NCBI RefSeq assembly: GCF_024139115.2 | Contig: NW_026943519.1 | Span: 148,418 to 212,417, forward strand | DNA: 64,000 nt | Direction of reading: 5' to 3' | Origin: Armigeres subalbatus | Taxonomy: Eukaryota > Arthropoda > Insecta > Diptera > Culicidae | Part shown: positions 11,156 through 22,423 of the stretch, piece after piece | How positions within the stretch are numbered: position 1 is the stretch's first letter | How the letters are laid out: each line of letters opens with the position of its first letter | Notes under the pieces: model-generated | Told to the model about the DNA's origin: nothing | What the model saw: only the letters and a program-made list of their open reading frames with translations | The model's database searches: none | Program-made: the position numbers and the translations under genes

Positions 11156-11650
11156 GGTTTCACAGAACAACGAACCGTTCGGAGAATGAAACTTTCTCGA
11201 AAGATTCTGAATTTGGGTATGAGATCAATCGTAAATAGCGAATTTGATAGCGCGTCGGAGGGAGATGATGTAGTGAATTTTGATGGATGGGATCACTAAC
11301 AGCAACCAAACTACCACGCCAAACCCGATGCCACCGAAACAGTCCATTTTCGCAATTAACTCTTTCTTCTAATAAAATGTTGGTCCTGAGAAGAACCAAT
11401 TTTTTATTCCCAATGTTCCAATGTTCCAATGGATCGCCACAGTGCTATTTTTATGGTCAACCTTTTCTTCATATGAAATTCTGGTTCGTTGAGGTTGAAT
11501 GATCTGCAGCAACACATCGAGCACCACCACCAATGCGATGGATTTTCTTTGAAATTGTTATTAGCGCCTCCATGATGCTGTGTCCGCTCCGCTACAATCG
11601 CTTTGATGCGTCTGCTATGCGTGAAATCTTGTTCAAACTGAGGATTAGAT

Positions 11651-13604
11651 CCAAACCCGCAAGTGATTGATTTTTGATGTCTGTGCTAGTGATGCATGTA
11701 CGTGATTGGTTAGTTTACCTATTTCTAAACAAATAATTGATTATCGATAATAAATAGTTGAAAATCAGTATTTTCAAATAAATACAAAGAAGCGTTGACT
11801 CATCCTTGATCGAATGGTCCAAAAAAATTGAAAATCCATCGAGAAACGGCTTAGATATTAAAGTTTAAAGTCTATCATATTTTCGTGACGGTCCCCGATT
11901 TTCGCAATCGTAAAGTGTACCCCAATATAGAAAACACAGACGTAGTCCTACGTCAAAATCTTAGAAAGTTTGTTTGAAAATTAGTTTTATGCCTATCTAG
12001 ATGGGCTTTATTTTCATTAGCAAATGTTGTTGAGAACAAATTTGCGTTCCAAGTTTATGAACATTATTTTGGATATGTCCAAGTCCTTATTTAATGGCAT
12101 GCATTACACTCTCAAGCATTATTTAAACAAATATTATGAGGAGAGATACGCCACTTGTTGTCATTTTAATCCATTCTAAAACATGACGTACACAAACCAT
12201 GTCTATTGAAGGACATGAACACCCATTTTCATCTTGTCAATTTTTTCGTAATTCCAAGATATTTGTCAGTTTCTGATTGGTTGTTTCTTTTACGATGAAC
12301 CACTCAGCATATCATTTTTCAAAAGTCGTCAGGAATTCTCTCATAATATTGGAACATTTTATATTTCCTTTATAACATTCATCTAGTACGAATAGAGGTT
12401 TATACAACAATTGAAAACATAAAAATCTTCTGTGATTTAATGCACATGCCTCATCTAAATAAGTTCTTCCGCAGAAAGTCGATCAAAAATTAGAAGATGA
12501 TTCTCAAAAGTTATTTCTGGGCTCTGGTGGCTTTTTTATGATATTTTCGGTTAACTCCGGGGGTATTTTACAGGATTACCAATAGAAAACGAAGAAACTT
12601 CCTAAAGAAATTTCCATAAGGACCCTATGATGATCCTTGTATAAATTCCATGCAAATAAATTTCCACAGCGTAAAGAGGATTTCTGCAGCATTAAAAACC
12701 CGAAAAATTATAAAGACATTTTTGGAGGAATTTCCTGGAGCGGTGACCGCAGGAATGACTATAGAAAATCGAAAAGAATGCCGCCTTGAATTTACAAAAG
12801 ATTTATAGCGATGATCATAGATATTTTGTGCTCAAAAATTGTACCGGGAGTTTTTCCGCAGGAAGTCACCAATCAATTTCTGCAAGAATTTCTAAAGCGA
12901 TTTCCGTAGGAATTCATGAAGGGGTTTTTGCAAGTTAGCTCTGAAAATATTCCGCAGGTTATTTGTGGAGAATTGACTTGAACTCACGACAAAATTCCCA
13001 AATGAATTACAAAATAATTTCCCTGGGGAATTTTTGTAATAATACTCGGAGAAATTCCCACAGATGTTCTCGGAAGAATTTCCACAGATCCATTTCCATG
13101 AAAATTTCAGGGAGAATTTCCGCAGGATGACCCGCAGAAATCTTTGGGATGAATCGGCGCACGAAAGATGAATTTCTACATGAGTTCTCGGAGTTTTTAA
13201 ATGAAATTCCAGTAAGAATGGTCAAAAAAAATTCTGCATGAGCTTTTAGAAAAACTTGTTACAAGAATTGAAGGAGAAATAATGGACTAATTTCTGTTGG
13301 AGTTTACGCAAATTATTTTGCCGTATTTCCAAAGAAATTTCTTCTGAAGTTTCTAAAAATATTCCTTCCGTTTGATTCTGACTTAAAAATCAACGGAGCT
13401 TGAGCAACTATGTTAGATTTTGTATTATTTGAGCTTGAGCAACTATGTTAGATTTTGTATTATTTGTTTCTTGATATGAATTCAAATATTTGTTTCACAG
13501 AAGTTTTGTTTAAAAACGGAGCTTCATTGTCTAATTCCTTAATATCTAAGCAAGTTTGTCTTGTGATCAAGAACTACAACAAAGCTGCCTAATTTATTAC
13601 TTTA
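11651..13604. other. AT-rich DNA with degenerate GGAATTTCC/GCAGG motifs
   Basis: No gene seen. From about 12570 to 13380 short motifs such as AATTTCC, GCAGGA and TTCCGCAG recur irregularly on both strands, like a decayed short-period satellite. A 35 bp direct repeat (GAGCTTGAGCAACTATG..., starts 13396 and 13431) is visible. Confidence 0.45.
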
Positions 13605-13795
13605 AAGGAAATTGCGGTTTTGGCAGATATTTTAATATTTGCCACGTTTATCTTTAATCAATTATGATCAAATCTGGCCCTTACATTCATTTGTAATCAA
13701 CGTACCTTGTGCCGAATTTTATAAAGTTCTATCAACAAAAAAACCCTGATAATAACGGAACAAAACATGCCAAAGCCATCATCTAATCCAAAAAG
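13605..13795. mobile_element. Degenerate MITE related to 46357-46549
   Basis: The left GCGGTTTTGGCAGAT and the right ACAAAACATGCCAAAGCC resemble the ends of the cleaner copy at 46357-46549, which has ACGGCTTTGGCAGG termini. Many mismatches, so the assignment is tentative. Confidence 0.4.
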
Positions 13796-14186
13796 CGGTG
13801 CTTATGCAAATAGTTTTGACTGTTTAGTTCTTGTTCCCTTAGATTCAGTACTTCTAGTGGCGAATAAGGCCATTTAGAAGGGTTGTAATACTTACTGCGG
13901 TTTTATTAGTCCTATTAGCATTTTGATACAAACATATGTTGCAGTTTAAAATCATATTTGAAATCTGTAATATTGTAAAAAAAAAGAACTTGAAGAGAAG
14001 ACGCTCAATAAATTGTTATACAAAAATTGACATTTAACGTGTATTTGCTTAGAATTTAGATCTGGATCGCGCTGATTTGGCGCGGAGTGGATTTCATATC
14101 GCGCGGAAATGGCGCGAATTTGATTTTAGTCGGCGCGGATTTGGCGCGGAAAATATTTCAGGATCTCCGTAATAACCCTGTACCCG

Positions 14187-14694
14187 GTACCACCTTTGCA
14201 TGGATCCCCGGTTATTACGGCATGAGGGGAAATAACGAGGCCGACGCCCTGGCAAGTGTCGGACACGAGGGTCTATTATACACCCGTCTGTCCCGCTGGC
14301 CGACGTTAAGAAATGGACGAAGAGCGTCGTCGGCCAGGACTGGGCTCGGATATGGAGCAGCAATAGAGGGGACTTCCTTAGAAAAGTTAAAGGAACCACC
14401 GACTCCTGGAATGAACCAGCCACCCAGAAAGAGCAGCAGGTCATCTCAAGGCTCCGGACCGGCCACACAAGGGTCTCTCACAATTTTGGTGAGGGCCCTT
14501 TTCGGTCCCTTAGTGATCTATGTGACACTGAAAGTAGTGTGGAGCACTTTGTCTGTCGGTGTCCCAAATATGACTACCCCCGAAATCTCTACGGAACACC
14601 GGGTAGCATTCGGGACGCACTGGCGGATGATAAAGCTACAATGGCAGCCATCTTTTGCTTCCTGAAAGACGCCCGATTATTTCATGAAGTCTAG
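14187..14694 (+). mobile_element. Non-LTR retrotransposon with RNase H, right part
   Basis: Continues the element at 8430-9362. After the target duplication the frame reads TTFAWIPGYYGMRGNNEADALA, the C-terminal RNase H block (here split as TTFAWIPG and GNNEADALA). A later frame has a C-rich tail (CDTESSVEHFVCRCPKY) and ends FLKDARLFHEV then stop near 14692. That terminal zinc-finger-like block and short tail are usual for the pol C-terminus of I/LOA-type elements. A frameshift near 14300-14480 breaks it. A 3' untranslated stretch follows to about 15000. Confidence 0.75.
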
Positions 14695-15404
14695 CACCCC
14701 GATAGCCTCATAACATTAAGCTTCGGGAATGAGGCCTTTCACAACAGGCGAACGGGCATTTCCTAAATATGAGTCCCACCCCCCCAGCGATCACCATTCC
14801 GCCAAACCAACAGACATGCCATGCCAATTCGCATTCGATTTTTTTCTCATTCCTTTATTGAAGGACCTCGATAAGAAGCCTTCGAGCATTTTTTCAGACT
14901 CCCTCCGAATTTTTCGGATTCTGAATACCATCACATTTAACAAGTGGCGTTCTGATCCTTTCCTTGAAAGAAAGGTCGAAAAATAAAAGGACTTCTGTCA
15001 AATTGCAAATTTTGGCGAGGAGTTAATGGGTAAAGCCTCACCGCAACTTCAATCCTTCAGAGGCAAACATTACCACCGGAGAACAGCGTACCATTAGGAC
15101 CACAGCAGGATATCAAAATACGGCCGAATTCAAGCAGGAGCCCAGAAGGAACTAGGGGAATGTAGTAAACGTAGGAAGGCAAAGTAAGAGGTCAACCCTC
15201 ATAGGACTGACCAGGACCAAAATGACCCTATCCACGTCGGAACGCCCGTATCGAACTCGGCTTGTGTGTCATCATTTTATCTCTAATTGTTTTCAACCAT
15301 GCAATTGTTTTATTACTTTATTTTCAGGCAAAATTTTAAAGTGTTAGGATTAATTAGTTTTATTAAAATTACAACGCCAACCCGTAACAACTACCACTAA
15401 GCTG
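14695..15404. other. Probable 3' region of the preceding retrotransposon, otherwise unassigned
   Basis: No host-type coding signal. The first few hundred bases are likely the 3' untranslated region of the RNase H-bearing element. The element's 3' end could not be placed. Confidence 0.35.
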
Positions 15405-15960
15405 ATGCTTTTCAAATCGCTTATCCTGCCACATTTTTTATTTGGTGACATTCTACACATCCGTCCTAGTGCTAGTTCCTTCAATCGCCTCCGTGTAGCA
15501 CTGAACTGCTGTGTACGATATGTCTTCAATTTGACCCGTTATGATCATGTGAGACACTTGCAACAACAGCTTATCGGATGCCCGTTGGAATATTTCTACG
15601 CACATCGTTCATGTGTCTTCTTGAGAAATTTAATGGTAACACAATCCCCACCATCAGTGGCGTAGCCACGGGGGTGGTTTTGGGTATAAAACCCCCCCCA
15701 AAGACAAAATTTTTGGAAGAAAATTTTTTTTTCTAAAAAAAAATGTTCAGAAAACCCCCCCCAGACCAATTTTCTGGCTACGCCACTGCCCACCATTATT
15801 GTTTCAAAAACTCATCCAAACCAGAGGTTGCCGCTTGCAGAAGGTGTGATACATTGGAACTCATTACCAACTGCTTTAAAACGTTCTCCATCGGGAGCAA
15901 TTTTCAAGAGAGGCTGCATCGAATTTTGGAATCGTTAACAAAGTAATTATTTAAAACATT
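15405..15960 (+). mobile_element. Non-LTR RT C-terminal fragment (CR1/L2/Jockey group)
   Basis: The open stretch 15405-15650 reads like the post-RT region: LFKSLILPHFLFGDIL, RLRVALNCCVRYVFNLTRYDHV, then LIGCPLEYFYAHRSCVFL (quoted in pieces). It is interrupted by the small hAT-like MITE at 15655-15788 and continues degenerately to about 15940. Repeats of TTAGAATA follow and may be its 3' tail. Confidence 0.65.
15655..15788. mobile_element. hAT-like MITE with 8 bp target duplication
   Basis: 134 bp element with inverted ends CAGTGGCGTAGCCA and TGGCTACGCCACTG. It is flanked on each side by the same 8 bases, CCCACCAT (15647-15654 and 15789-15796). An 8 bp duplication is the hAT signature. The interior is C/G and A/T homopolymer-rich with no frame of substance. 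Confidence 0.85.
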
Positions 15961-16082
15961 AGAATAAAAATTAGAATAAGATATTAGAATACCACATTAG
16001 GCAGATTTAATATCGCGATTTGAAACGGAGGTAGTAATTTAAAAGATTTGTATCTTACGCTACTGGACAATAAAACAAGCAA

Positions 16083-16210
16083 ACGAACACTATGCCCAGG
16101 GTGTCGAGAATGTTTCCAACCGAAAACATCCTAGACCAGACCGAGAATCGAACTCGCCATCCCCGGATTGGCAATCCTACGCCTTTGCTCGCATGGCTAT
16201 TTGAGATGCT
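16083..16210 (-). mobile_element. tRNA-headed SINE, 5' portion
   Basis: Reverse complement gives a tRNA-like head (AGCCATGCGAGC..GGATTGCCAATCC..GAGTTCGATTCTCGG) followed by GGTCTAGGATGTTTTCGG and ATTCTCGACACCCTGGGCAT. It matches the fuller copy at 39829-40115. The body is cut short, so this is an incomplete copy. Confidence 0.7.
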
Positions 16211-16980
16211 TACTGCATAACCCCATTCTGAGTCGACAAATACGTATTTAGTTTTCTTTTATAAAACGCCTTCAGTATTTTGTTAGAAATATCTAACAGA
16301 AAACGAAAAGTATCTTTAACTATTCTATCCTATTTGTGTAAATGTAACCAGAAATGAACCAGATCAGTATAATATTGTCAAAGAGGCAATGCCGTAGCCC
16401 TTGTGATGACTTTTTTCACCTCCTCCACCGATTTCTTCACCTCCGCTTAGGCCCCAATCCAGGTTTAGCACATGTGTAAGAGTAAAGAAGGCCCTAAGAG
16501 ATAAATTGGCTGTAAGCACGTGACCGGCATCATTATTGATCATGAATTGGAAACTCCGAAGCAAGTACAATGAGAATAACTTTTTTTATCAAAGGTAGAT
16601 TATGCAATTGGTGAGCCGTGCAGTGTGCATATTTGCTGTTTCTCGGCCAATCATGATTAGCAACTACGATTTGTAAGTTAATAACTAAACTCTTCTTTGA
16701 TTGTGCAAATAATATGTACGGAACATTGCAAAGTAGTGAGCATTCCTAGATCTTTGCATGAAATTTTCAAAAAAAAACAAAATCCAGAACGGGTTGGAAG
16801 ATCAATAAAATTGCTGAGTTCATTACTCATGATTGCTTTCAGCTCATACTGACCATAACAGCTGCTTTTTGCACTTGATTGAATTCAGTTAATGATGAAA
16901 ATTTCGCAACAATATTTGCATTCCTCATATGCACAAACACGTATACAAACTTATAGGACAAACAGAAACTAGCTCAGTTC
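16211..16980. other. No recognisable feature
   Basis: AT-rich DNA without a supported gene or repeat structure. Confidence 0.35.
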
Positions 16981-18360
16981 GCCGAGCTGATTGTGTGCTC
17001 TTGCTCCAAGTTATTTGAAATAATAGTGGATGATTGCCTATTTAGGTGTTGCAAAAACTACATCGACAAAGATCAACACGGATTCTACCCGAAGCGTTCT
17101 GTATCCACGAATTTGATACAGTTTACTTCCTCCTGCTTACGGAGCATGGACTTAGGCTGGCAGGTTGATGCTGCATACATGGATTTGAAGGCAGCGTTCG
17201 ACACAGTTGACCACGGAATTCTGCTTGCCAAACTGGAGAGACTCGGAGCATCTTCAAGGAGCGTAGACTGGTTTAGATCCTACTTGCGAAACCGTTCAGT
17301 CAGCGTAAAAATAGGTTGTTCGGAATCCCAACTGTTTGTCAATAATTCTGGAGTCCCGCAAGGCAGTAATCTTGGGCCTCTTCTATTTTCTATTTTCATA
17401 AATGACGCCTCCCTGTTGCTACCTCCTGGATGCCGCTACTTATTCGCAGACGACACAAAAATAGTCAAAATAGTAAAATGTTACTCCGACTGCTATTATT
17501 TACAAAACATGGTAAACATCTTTGCTGAGTGGTGCTCAAGAAACTTGCTAAGACTAAGTATCGAAAAATGCAACATTATCTCGTTTCATCGGAAAAATCA
17601 GCCATTCACATTCGACTACGTCCTCAACGGACAGACTCTTCTTCGGGTTCAGCAAGTTAAGGACCTTGGTGTTATTCTGGACAGTGCCCTCACATTCCGT
17701 GTCCACTATAACGATATAGTGACCAGAGCTAATCGTCAACTTGGCTTTATGTTCAAAATCGCTGATGAGTTCAGGGATCTGATGTGCCTCAGGTCTCTCT
17801 ATTGCTCGATTATGAGATCTTTATTGGAATCGAATGCTGTTGTTTGGTGTCCTTTTCAAGCCAATTGGATTGCTCGAATAGAAGCCGTTCAAAATAATTT
17901 GTGCGTTATTGGTTGGCGTGACCAATGGAATTTGCCACCGTACGAGGAGCGATGTCGTCTTTTGAGAATCGAACCACTTGACGTGAGAAGAAGATTCGCT
18001 CAAGCAACGTTTGCAGGAAAATTGCTCACAGGTGACATCGATTGTCCAGCATTGCTGGCCCAAATTCAAATATACGCACCAGAAAGACCGCTTCGTCATC
18101 GTAACTTTCTTTTTCTGGAATCGAGGAACAGCAATTATGCTTTGAACGAGCCCGTCCGTGCAATCTGCCATCAATTAAATCATTTTTTCATACTTTGACT
18201 ACAATGTTTCTGCTGACGTGTTTCGACAACGACTACTAGAAGTTTTCCGTACCGCCGGACGTTACCAAATAGATTTAGAATAGAATAAGTCATATTCATT
18301 GAGACAATCATTGTCAGTTGGATAATAAACAAACAAATAACAAATAACAAATAAGACTAT
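16981..18360 (+). mobile_element. Non-LTR retrotransposon RT, 5' truncated but with intact 401-codon frame
   Basis: The frame 16993-18198 covers most of a reverse transcriptase: KLFEIIV, DQHGFYPKRSVSTNL, VDAAYMDLKAAFDTVDH, NSGVPQGSNLGPLLFSIFIN, the catalytic FADDTK near 17443, and the post-RT block VKDLGVILDSALTFRVHYND. It belongs to the Jockey/CR1/L2 group. The endonuclease and ORF1 are missing. A 3' tail of AAATAAC-type repeats (about 18325-18355) follows the stop. The lack of stops across 400 codons suggests a fairly recent insertion. Confidence 0.85.
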
Positions 18361-19816
18361 GGGCCGAGCATCCTATATAAAGATTGAATTCGGAAGGAAT
18401 GATAACTAGCCTTTTGATACAACTTTTTGTATGGGAAAGGAAAATCAATTCATATCTAGCAAACTGCTGCCGTAACGAGGCGATTTATCACAGACTACTT
18501 CTTCTCTTATTAACATTTATAGCTCTATTAGTCGCAAAACAGTTACATATTTGGCTTTGAAAAGTGAAATCAAAACTCCGTACATAATGTAACTCAATTT
18601 AATAAAAATTCTGCGAAAAAAAAAATAAAATTTCGTTTCGTGTCGTTAAATTTCGAATTAAATGGACCCTGGTTTCGTATCGTTTCGAAGTCACGTAAGT
18701 TAATCTATATTTAGTTTCGATTCGTTTCGAATCAACATAGAAATTTTTAATTTTGTTTCGTTTCGTTTCGCTAGGAAAAAGCGTGTATCGCATACCCTTA
18801 GTCACAAGCGTGCATCGGATGATTGACGTTTTAGTGGCAAATCATCGTATGAGTTATGTTGGCATCCATAGCAATTAAGTGATATTTTCTCGCACTTACC
18901 CCGAGTATGTTTATGCTATCTACTAAACTAAGTCCATTAGAAAATGTCCAATTTTTTATGATTGCGCTGTTCCAAACATTAACAACAACCAAATTCCTGA
19001 ATCTTTCGAGAAGATTTGACAGCCACAGACACTATCGTGGCGAATAAATTGGCCGAGGAGCCACTGCCGATGACTAGCTAGCGACGCCATCATTGTCATT
19101 TTCACTTTGAAGAAAATTAGCCCTGTCGTATCGCTTAGCCACACTTAGTCGACAACTAAGAAGCTTCACCCGAATGCAAAAAAATAAGCCCATGTAAGCC
19201 TACGTGTGGATTATGTGTGGATGTGAACGTGTATGTGTGTACAAAAAATAGTGCGCCATGCGGCCAAATACCTTCAAAGTCTCATAAAATGCCTCTTCAA
19301 TGCAATATTTTGGATGCCTTCAAAGCTTTTATTTTTATTCTGGTCTAGTACATTTGGATCGGACGCAGCTCAGTTGATTTTGGAGTAATTGGCACAAAAT
19401 TGGATTATTAGCATCTTTTCTTAAGGTGTGGATTGTTGAGGTGAGTGCACTGCACATATATCGCGCACGTCCTGTTCCTTCAACTGTAATTTCAAAACTA
19501 CTGGAAATTCTGCAATGAAACTCACGCAGTGTAAATACAAACACAAATTAAAGCTGTCGTGCACAAAATTTCATTAAAATCAACCTAGGATACGAACAGT
19601 TATCGACCGCTTCTTTGTTCGAACAACTTGTTTGAAGAAATCCTAACGTGTAAATTTATGGCAAATGTTCAGTTTCTGATTTTTGTTTTTAATTTAACGG
19701 TTAATCGTATGTTAGTAATTATATTACTCAAATGTCCAGGGAAAAAAAGAGGAATAATAATATAATAAATAAGCAATGATTTGTCATAAATTCAAGAAAT
19801 TTGTAGAACAACGACT
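18361..19816. other. Intergenic; TTTCG-rich stretch at 18625-18780
   Basis: No gene recognised. From 18625 to 18780 TTTCG and TTTCGTTTCG recur many times, a cryptically simple sequence. The remainder is AT-rich. Confidence 0.4.
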
Positions 19817-19831
19817 TTAGGGGAAACAGTG

Positions 19832-19887
19832 TTATTATTATTATCGTCTTTATTTAAGAGGTTTTCAGCCCTTGGCTGGCTCACCTC
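19832..19887 (-). mobile_element. 56 bp dead-on-arrival retroelement end with 15 bp target duplication
   Basis: Starts with TTATTATTATTATCG, the complement of a (TAA)n tail, followed by only about 40 bases. It is flanked by 15-base direct repeats (19817-19831 and 19888-19902) that differ at one position. This is the structure of an extremely 5'-truncated LINE or SINE insertion. Confidence 0.7.
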
Positions 19888-19902
19888 TTAAGGGAAACAG
19901 TG

Positions 19903-20517
19903 TATTTATGCACTCAAAAGCTCGAAAATCACTTTAACATGGTCAAAACGTGAACGGAACGGATCGCAATGTTCACAAGACTTGTAGAGCACACCAAAAT
20001 CATCCGTATAGAGGTTGTTGCGAAATTTTTCGGTTTTTATGTCTCTCGTTAGATTTTTTTTTCAAAATAGAAAATAGCCCAAAAACACTAAATCGACATG
20101 AGCCACCTCGAAATTTTATCCGAATTAGCTGAAAATTTGACAGGAGACTTATTTTAGCGTAAAAATTGTGGTTTTGGACTGACCGGTTGAATTTTTGATA
20201 CTTTTTGAAAACATGAAGAGGTCTAATAAACAGGCTGGGCTTATTGTAAGCAAAAGGGACTTTGGACTGGTCATGAAACACCAGGCAATCTGAAACGAGT
20301 CACTAGAACTGCAATAAAGCTGACTGTGAAATCATGTAATACAGACAGCTTTCTTCCATATAATATCACTGCCAGACAGTGGGGGTTAGATTACACACGT
20401 TCAAGTTTCTCATTCTTTGCCTGAGGAATAATCTTTTTTGTGCGACAAAACTTCCAACTTCTTACTTAACCCTCATTTATTTCAATAGAGTTATTGTTAC
20501 GACATTTGTTGTGACCC
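19903..20517. other. Region downstream of MMP-A; nothing recognised
   Basis: Non-coding. Likely contains the 3' untranslated region of MMP-A next to 20518, but no clear polyadenylation signal was chosen. Confidence 0.35.
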
Positions 20518-22146
20518 TTATTGTGCACATACCAACCAATCATTCTCGTCCACCTTAAATCTCCCATTCTGTTGTAAAACGTACTTCAACCCACCCCTGA
20601 ACGCCACCACCTCATCTTCGGTATCCAACGCTGCATCGACGTTGTTCGGCAATCCCATGTCTCGCATTTTGGCAGGATACTCCGATCCGACGCGCCGCTT
20701 GCTCACATCGTAAACCCAGTACTGGTTACCTTTCATCGCGAATATATCCCCATCATCGTCACTCATCAGGGCATCGATGTCGCTAGGCAGCCCCCGGAAT
20801 CCTTCGCTGATCAACCGCGGGTGACCCGCATTCAATCGACCGTCCGCAAAACGCCAGTATTTGTTACCCTTGAAGAAGTAGCTGCGCCCGTCACCGTAGC
20901 GCAGGGCAGCGTCGATATTTCCTGAGTAAAACAGTTAGAAAAATTAACCAGAAATTAAAATTTGCGACAGACCTGGAAGCCCCGGCCACTTCGACGAGAT
21001 TAAACGCCCAATAGGACGCTTTTCGTTCAAATTGTAGTAGAAGTTCCCGGCAAAAATGTACAAGTTTCCGTCTGATTCTTGAATGGCCGCGTCAATTTTC
21101 TCTAACGAACACAATTTGGGAGCGTCGTTGTTCATCGATCTTCCCCCTCTACGAACGCCGTACATTACTTGAATATTCTGAAATCGACGAAAATGGTTAA
21201 AATAAGGATTATACCGAAAAATGATTTCGCAACAAACTTTGATATCAATAGGTTGTGGCTCATTGAATCGATTGCTCTCGGTAGGATGCATCAGCGATGC
21301 CTTCGACCGAGAATGCTCCAGTCCTAGCGAATGCCCGATCTCATGCATGGCCGTATCCAGGAAGTCCTCCATCGTGACGTCTTCATCGTTGAAGAAATAT
21401 TTATTATGAAAATGAATGTCACCGACTTCTGGGAAGAATGCGTGCGCTAAGGTATTCGGATCGTCGAAAGTGCATCGACTTCCCGCTGCTTATGAATTCG
21501 TCCGCCGAAGTTGATTTCAATATCGGCATCCACACCATCCACCTCCACAAAATCCAAGTTCGTCACCTTGCTCCATTCGTTGAATGCCTTCAATAGCATC
21601 GACTGGATGGGAGCCATCCGTTTGCCTCGTGGATAGTTTTCTATGCTGTACGTCAGAACATTTTTGCTCCATTTTCGATCGCCCCCTTTTAGTTTGGCAC
21701 TTTTCTTCGACCCACAGTGGGGCCTGCCGATTGCCAGTTTCGTTTCATCGTCCAAAACGCCTGTCACCGGTATGTCATTGTCGTGCTGGAAGATGCTTAT
21801 AATCTCACTCAGAGCACGTTCCGAAGAATCCGTAAGCCCGATGATCCGGAGATCGTCATCATTTTGATCGATTTCGTTGTAACCCAAATCTCGCAGAATA
21901 GCCTTCAAAATAGTATAATCGTAATATGTGTTTTACAATTCCACATGAAGATCAAATTACTTCCGCATTTGGCTCAGAAATATCTGGTATTATCAGGACC
22001 TCAGCTGGGTCAGGCAAAATATTGACACGTCTGGAACTTTTCCTTTTAGCCAATTTGGATGCCTTTTCAACCGAGGAGGCCGCAGGAGCGGCATAAGTTT
22101 CAAGTTCAAAATAAAACAGAAGAAAATAAAATGCCAATGATCGCAT
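20518..22146 (-). CDS. Matrix metalloproteinase A (MMP), four exons, one frame break
   Basis: Secreted zinc endopeptidase of the MMP family (MEROPS M10A type), expected to cut extracellular matrix or cell-surface proteins outside the cell. Exons on the minus strand: 22146-21961 (ATG, hydrophobic signal MRSLAFYFLLFYF), 21902-21238, 21177-20973, 20921-20518. Introns of 58, 60 and 51 bp all have GT..AG ends. Exon 2 holds the propeptide with an unusual cysteine-switch context (GRPHCGSKKS), the catalytic motif HEIGHSLGLEH (about 21345-21313) and Met-turn SLMHP. Exons 3 and 4 encode the linker and hemopexin domain, from CSLEKID to the terminal WLVCAQ. Near 21477-21480 one base is missing relative to the paralogues: the frame before reads QREVDAL and the correct continuation RCTFDDP lies in the next frame. 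Without the break the product would be about 486 residues. It is either a sequencing or assembly error or a young pseudogene. Closest in layout to MMP-C. Confidence 0.88.
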
Positions 22147-22212
22147 TGTGAGAACCTGTGAAGTGACGATAATATTGCTAGCAAGTCAACACAGCACAAC
22201 GAAATGATTGCA

Positions 22213-22217
22213 ACTGA
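22213..22217 (-). promoter_or_regulatory. Candidate initiator TCAGT of MMP-A
   Basis: On the minus strand TCAGT, the arthropod initiator core, lies 67-71 bases before the ATG of MMP-A. A CTTTATGG stretch about 39 bases further upstream is only a weak TATA candidate. Assigned by position only. Confidence 0.35.
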
Positions 22218-22401
22218 GCGCGAGAGAGATAAGGGACATTTCTGATTTCCCATAAAGGGCAAACAACAAGATGATTATTAAACGATGCTGGAGGAATTCC
22301 TGATTCTCAAACCAAATTGATTCATCTAGTAGTGATATTCTGCCGTTCTCAAAATTAGTCAAAAAATCGACCTTTTTACTTCTACACACCATTTTCATCA
22401 C

Positions 22402-22423
22402 AACTTTTGAAAGCAATGACCAG
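22402..22423 (+). repeat. 22 bp target-site duplication (left) of SINE
   Basis: This 22-base segment (AACTTTTGAAAGC...) is repeated exactly at 22876-22897 and brackets the SINE. Confidence 0.9.

Larger units (their letters stand above)
9960..11650. repeat. Tandem array, unit 580-670 bp, about 2.5-3 copies
   Basis: The landmark GAGATGATG within the same context (CTTGATGGC/ATAGCGCGTCGGAGGGAGATGATG in overlapping halves) occurs at 10011, 10682 and 11262. GGTCCTGAGAAGAACC and GCTGTGTCCGCTTCGCTGC recur with the same spacing. The first copy is the most diverged and the last is truncated. Frames such as 9974-10162 and 10645-10845 are parallel by-products of the repeat and not genes. Confidence 0.8.
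9363..14180. mobile_element. 4.8 kb TIR element with CAGGGTTRTTACG ends
   Basis: The left end CAGGGTTGTTACG (9363-9375) is inverted at the right end as CGTAATAACCCTG (14168-14180), flanked by a 6 bp duplication TACCCG. Both ends carry clustered GGCGCGGATTT motifs (9391-9500 and 14070-14155). CAGGG-type termini are seen in hAT elements, but the 6 bp duplication is shorter than the hAT norm of 8, so the superfamily is open. No transposase frame was found inside. The interior is filled by a tandem array (9960-11650), AT-rich DNA and a fragmentary MITE, so this is a non-autonomous carrier element. Confidence 0.7.
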
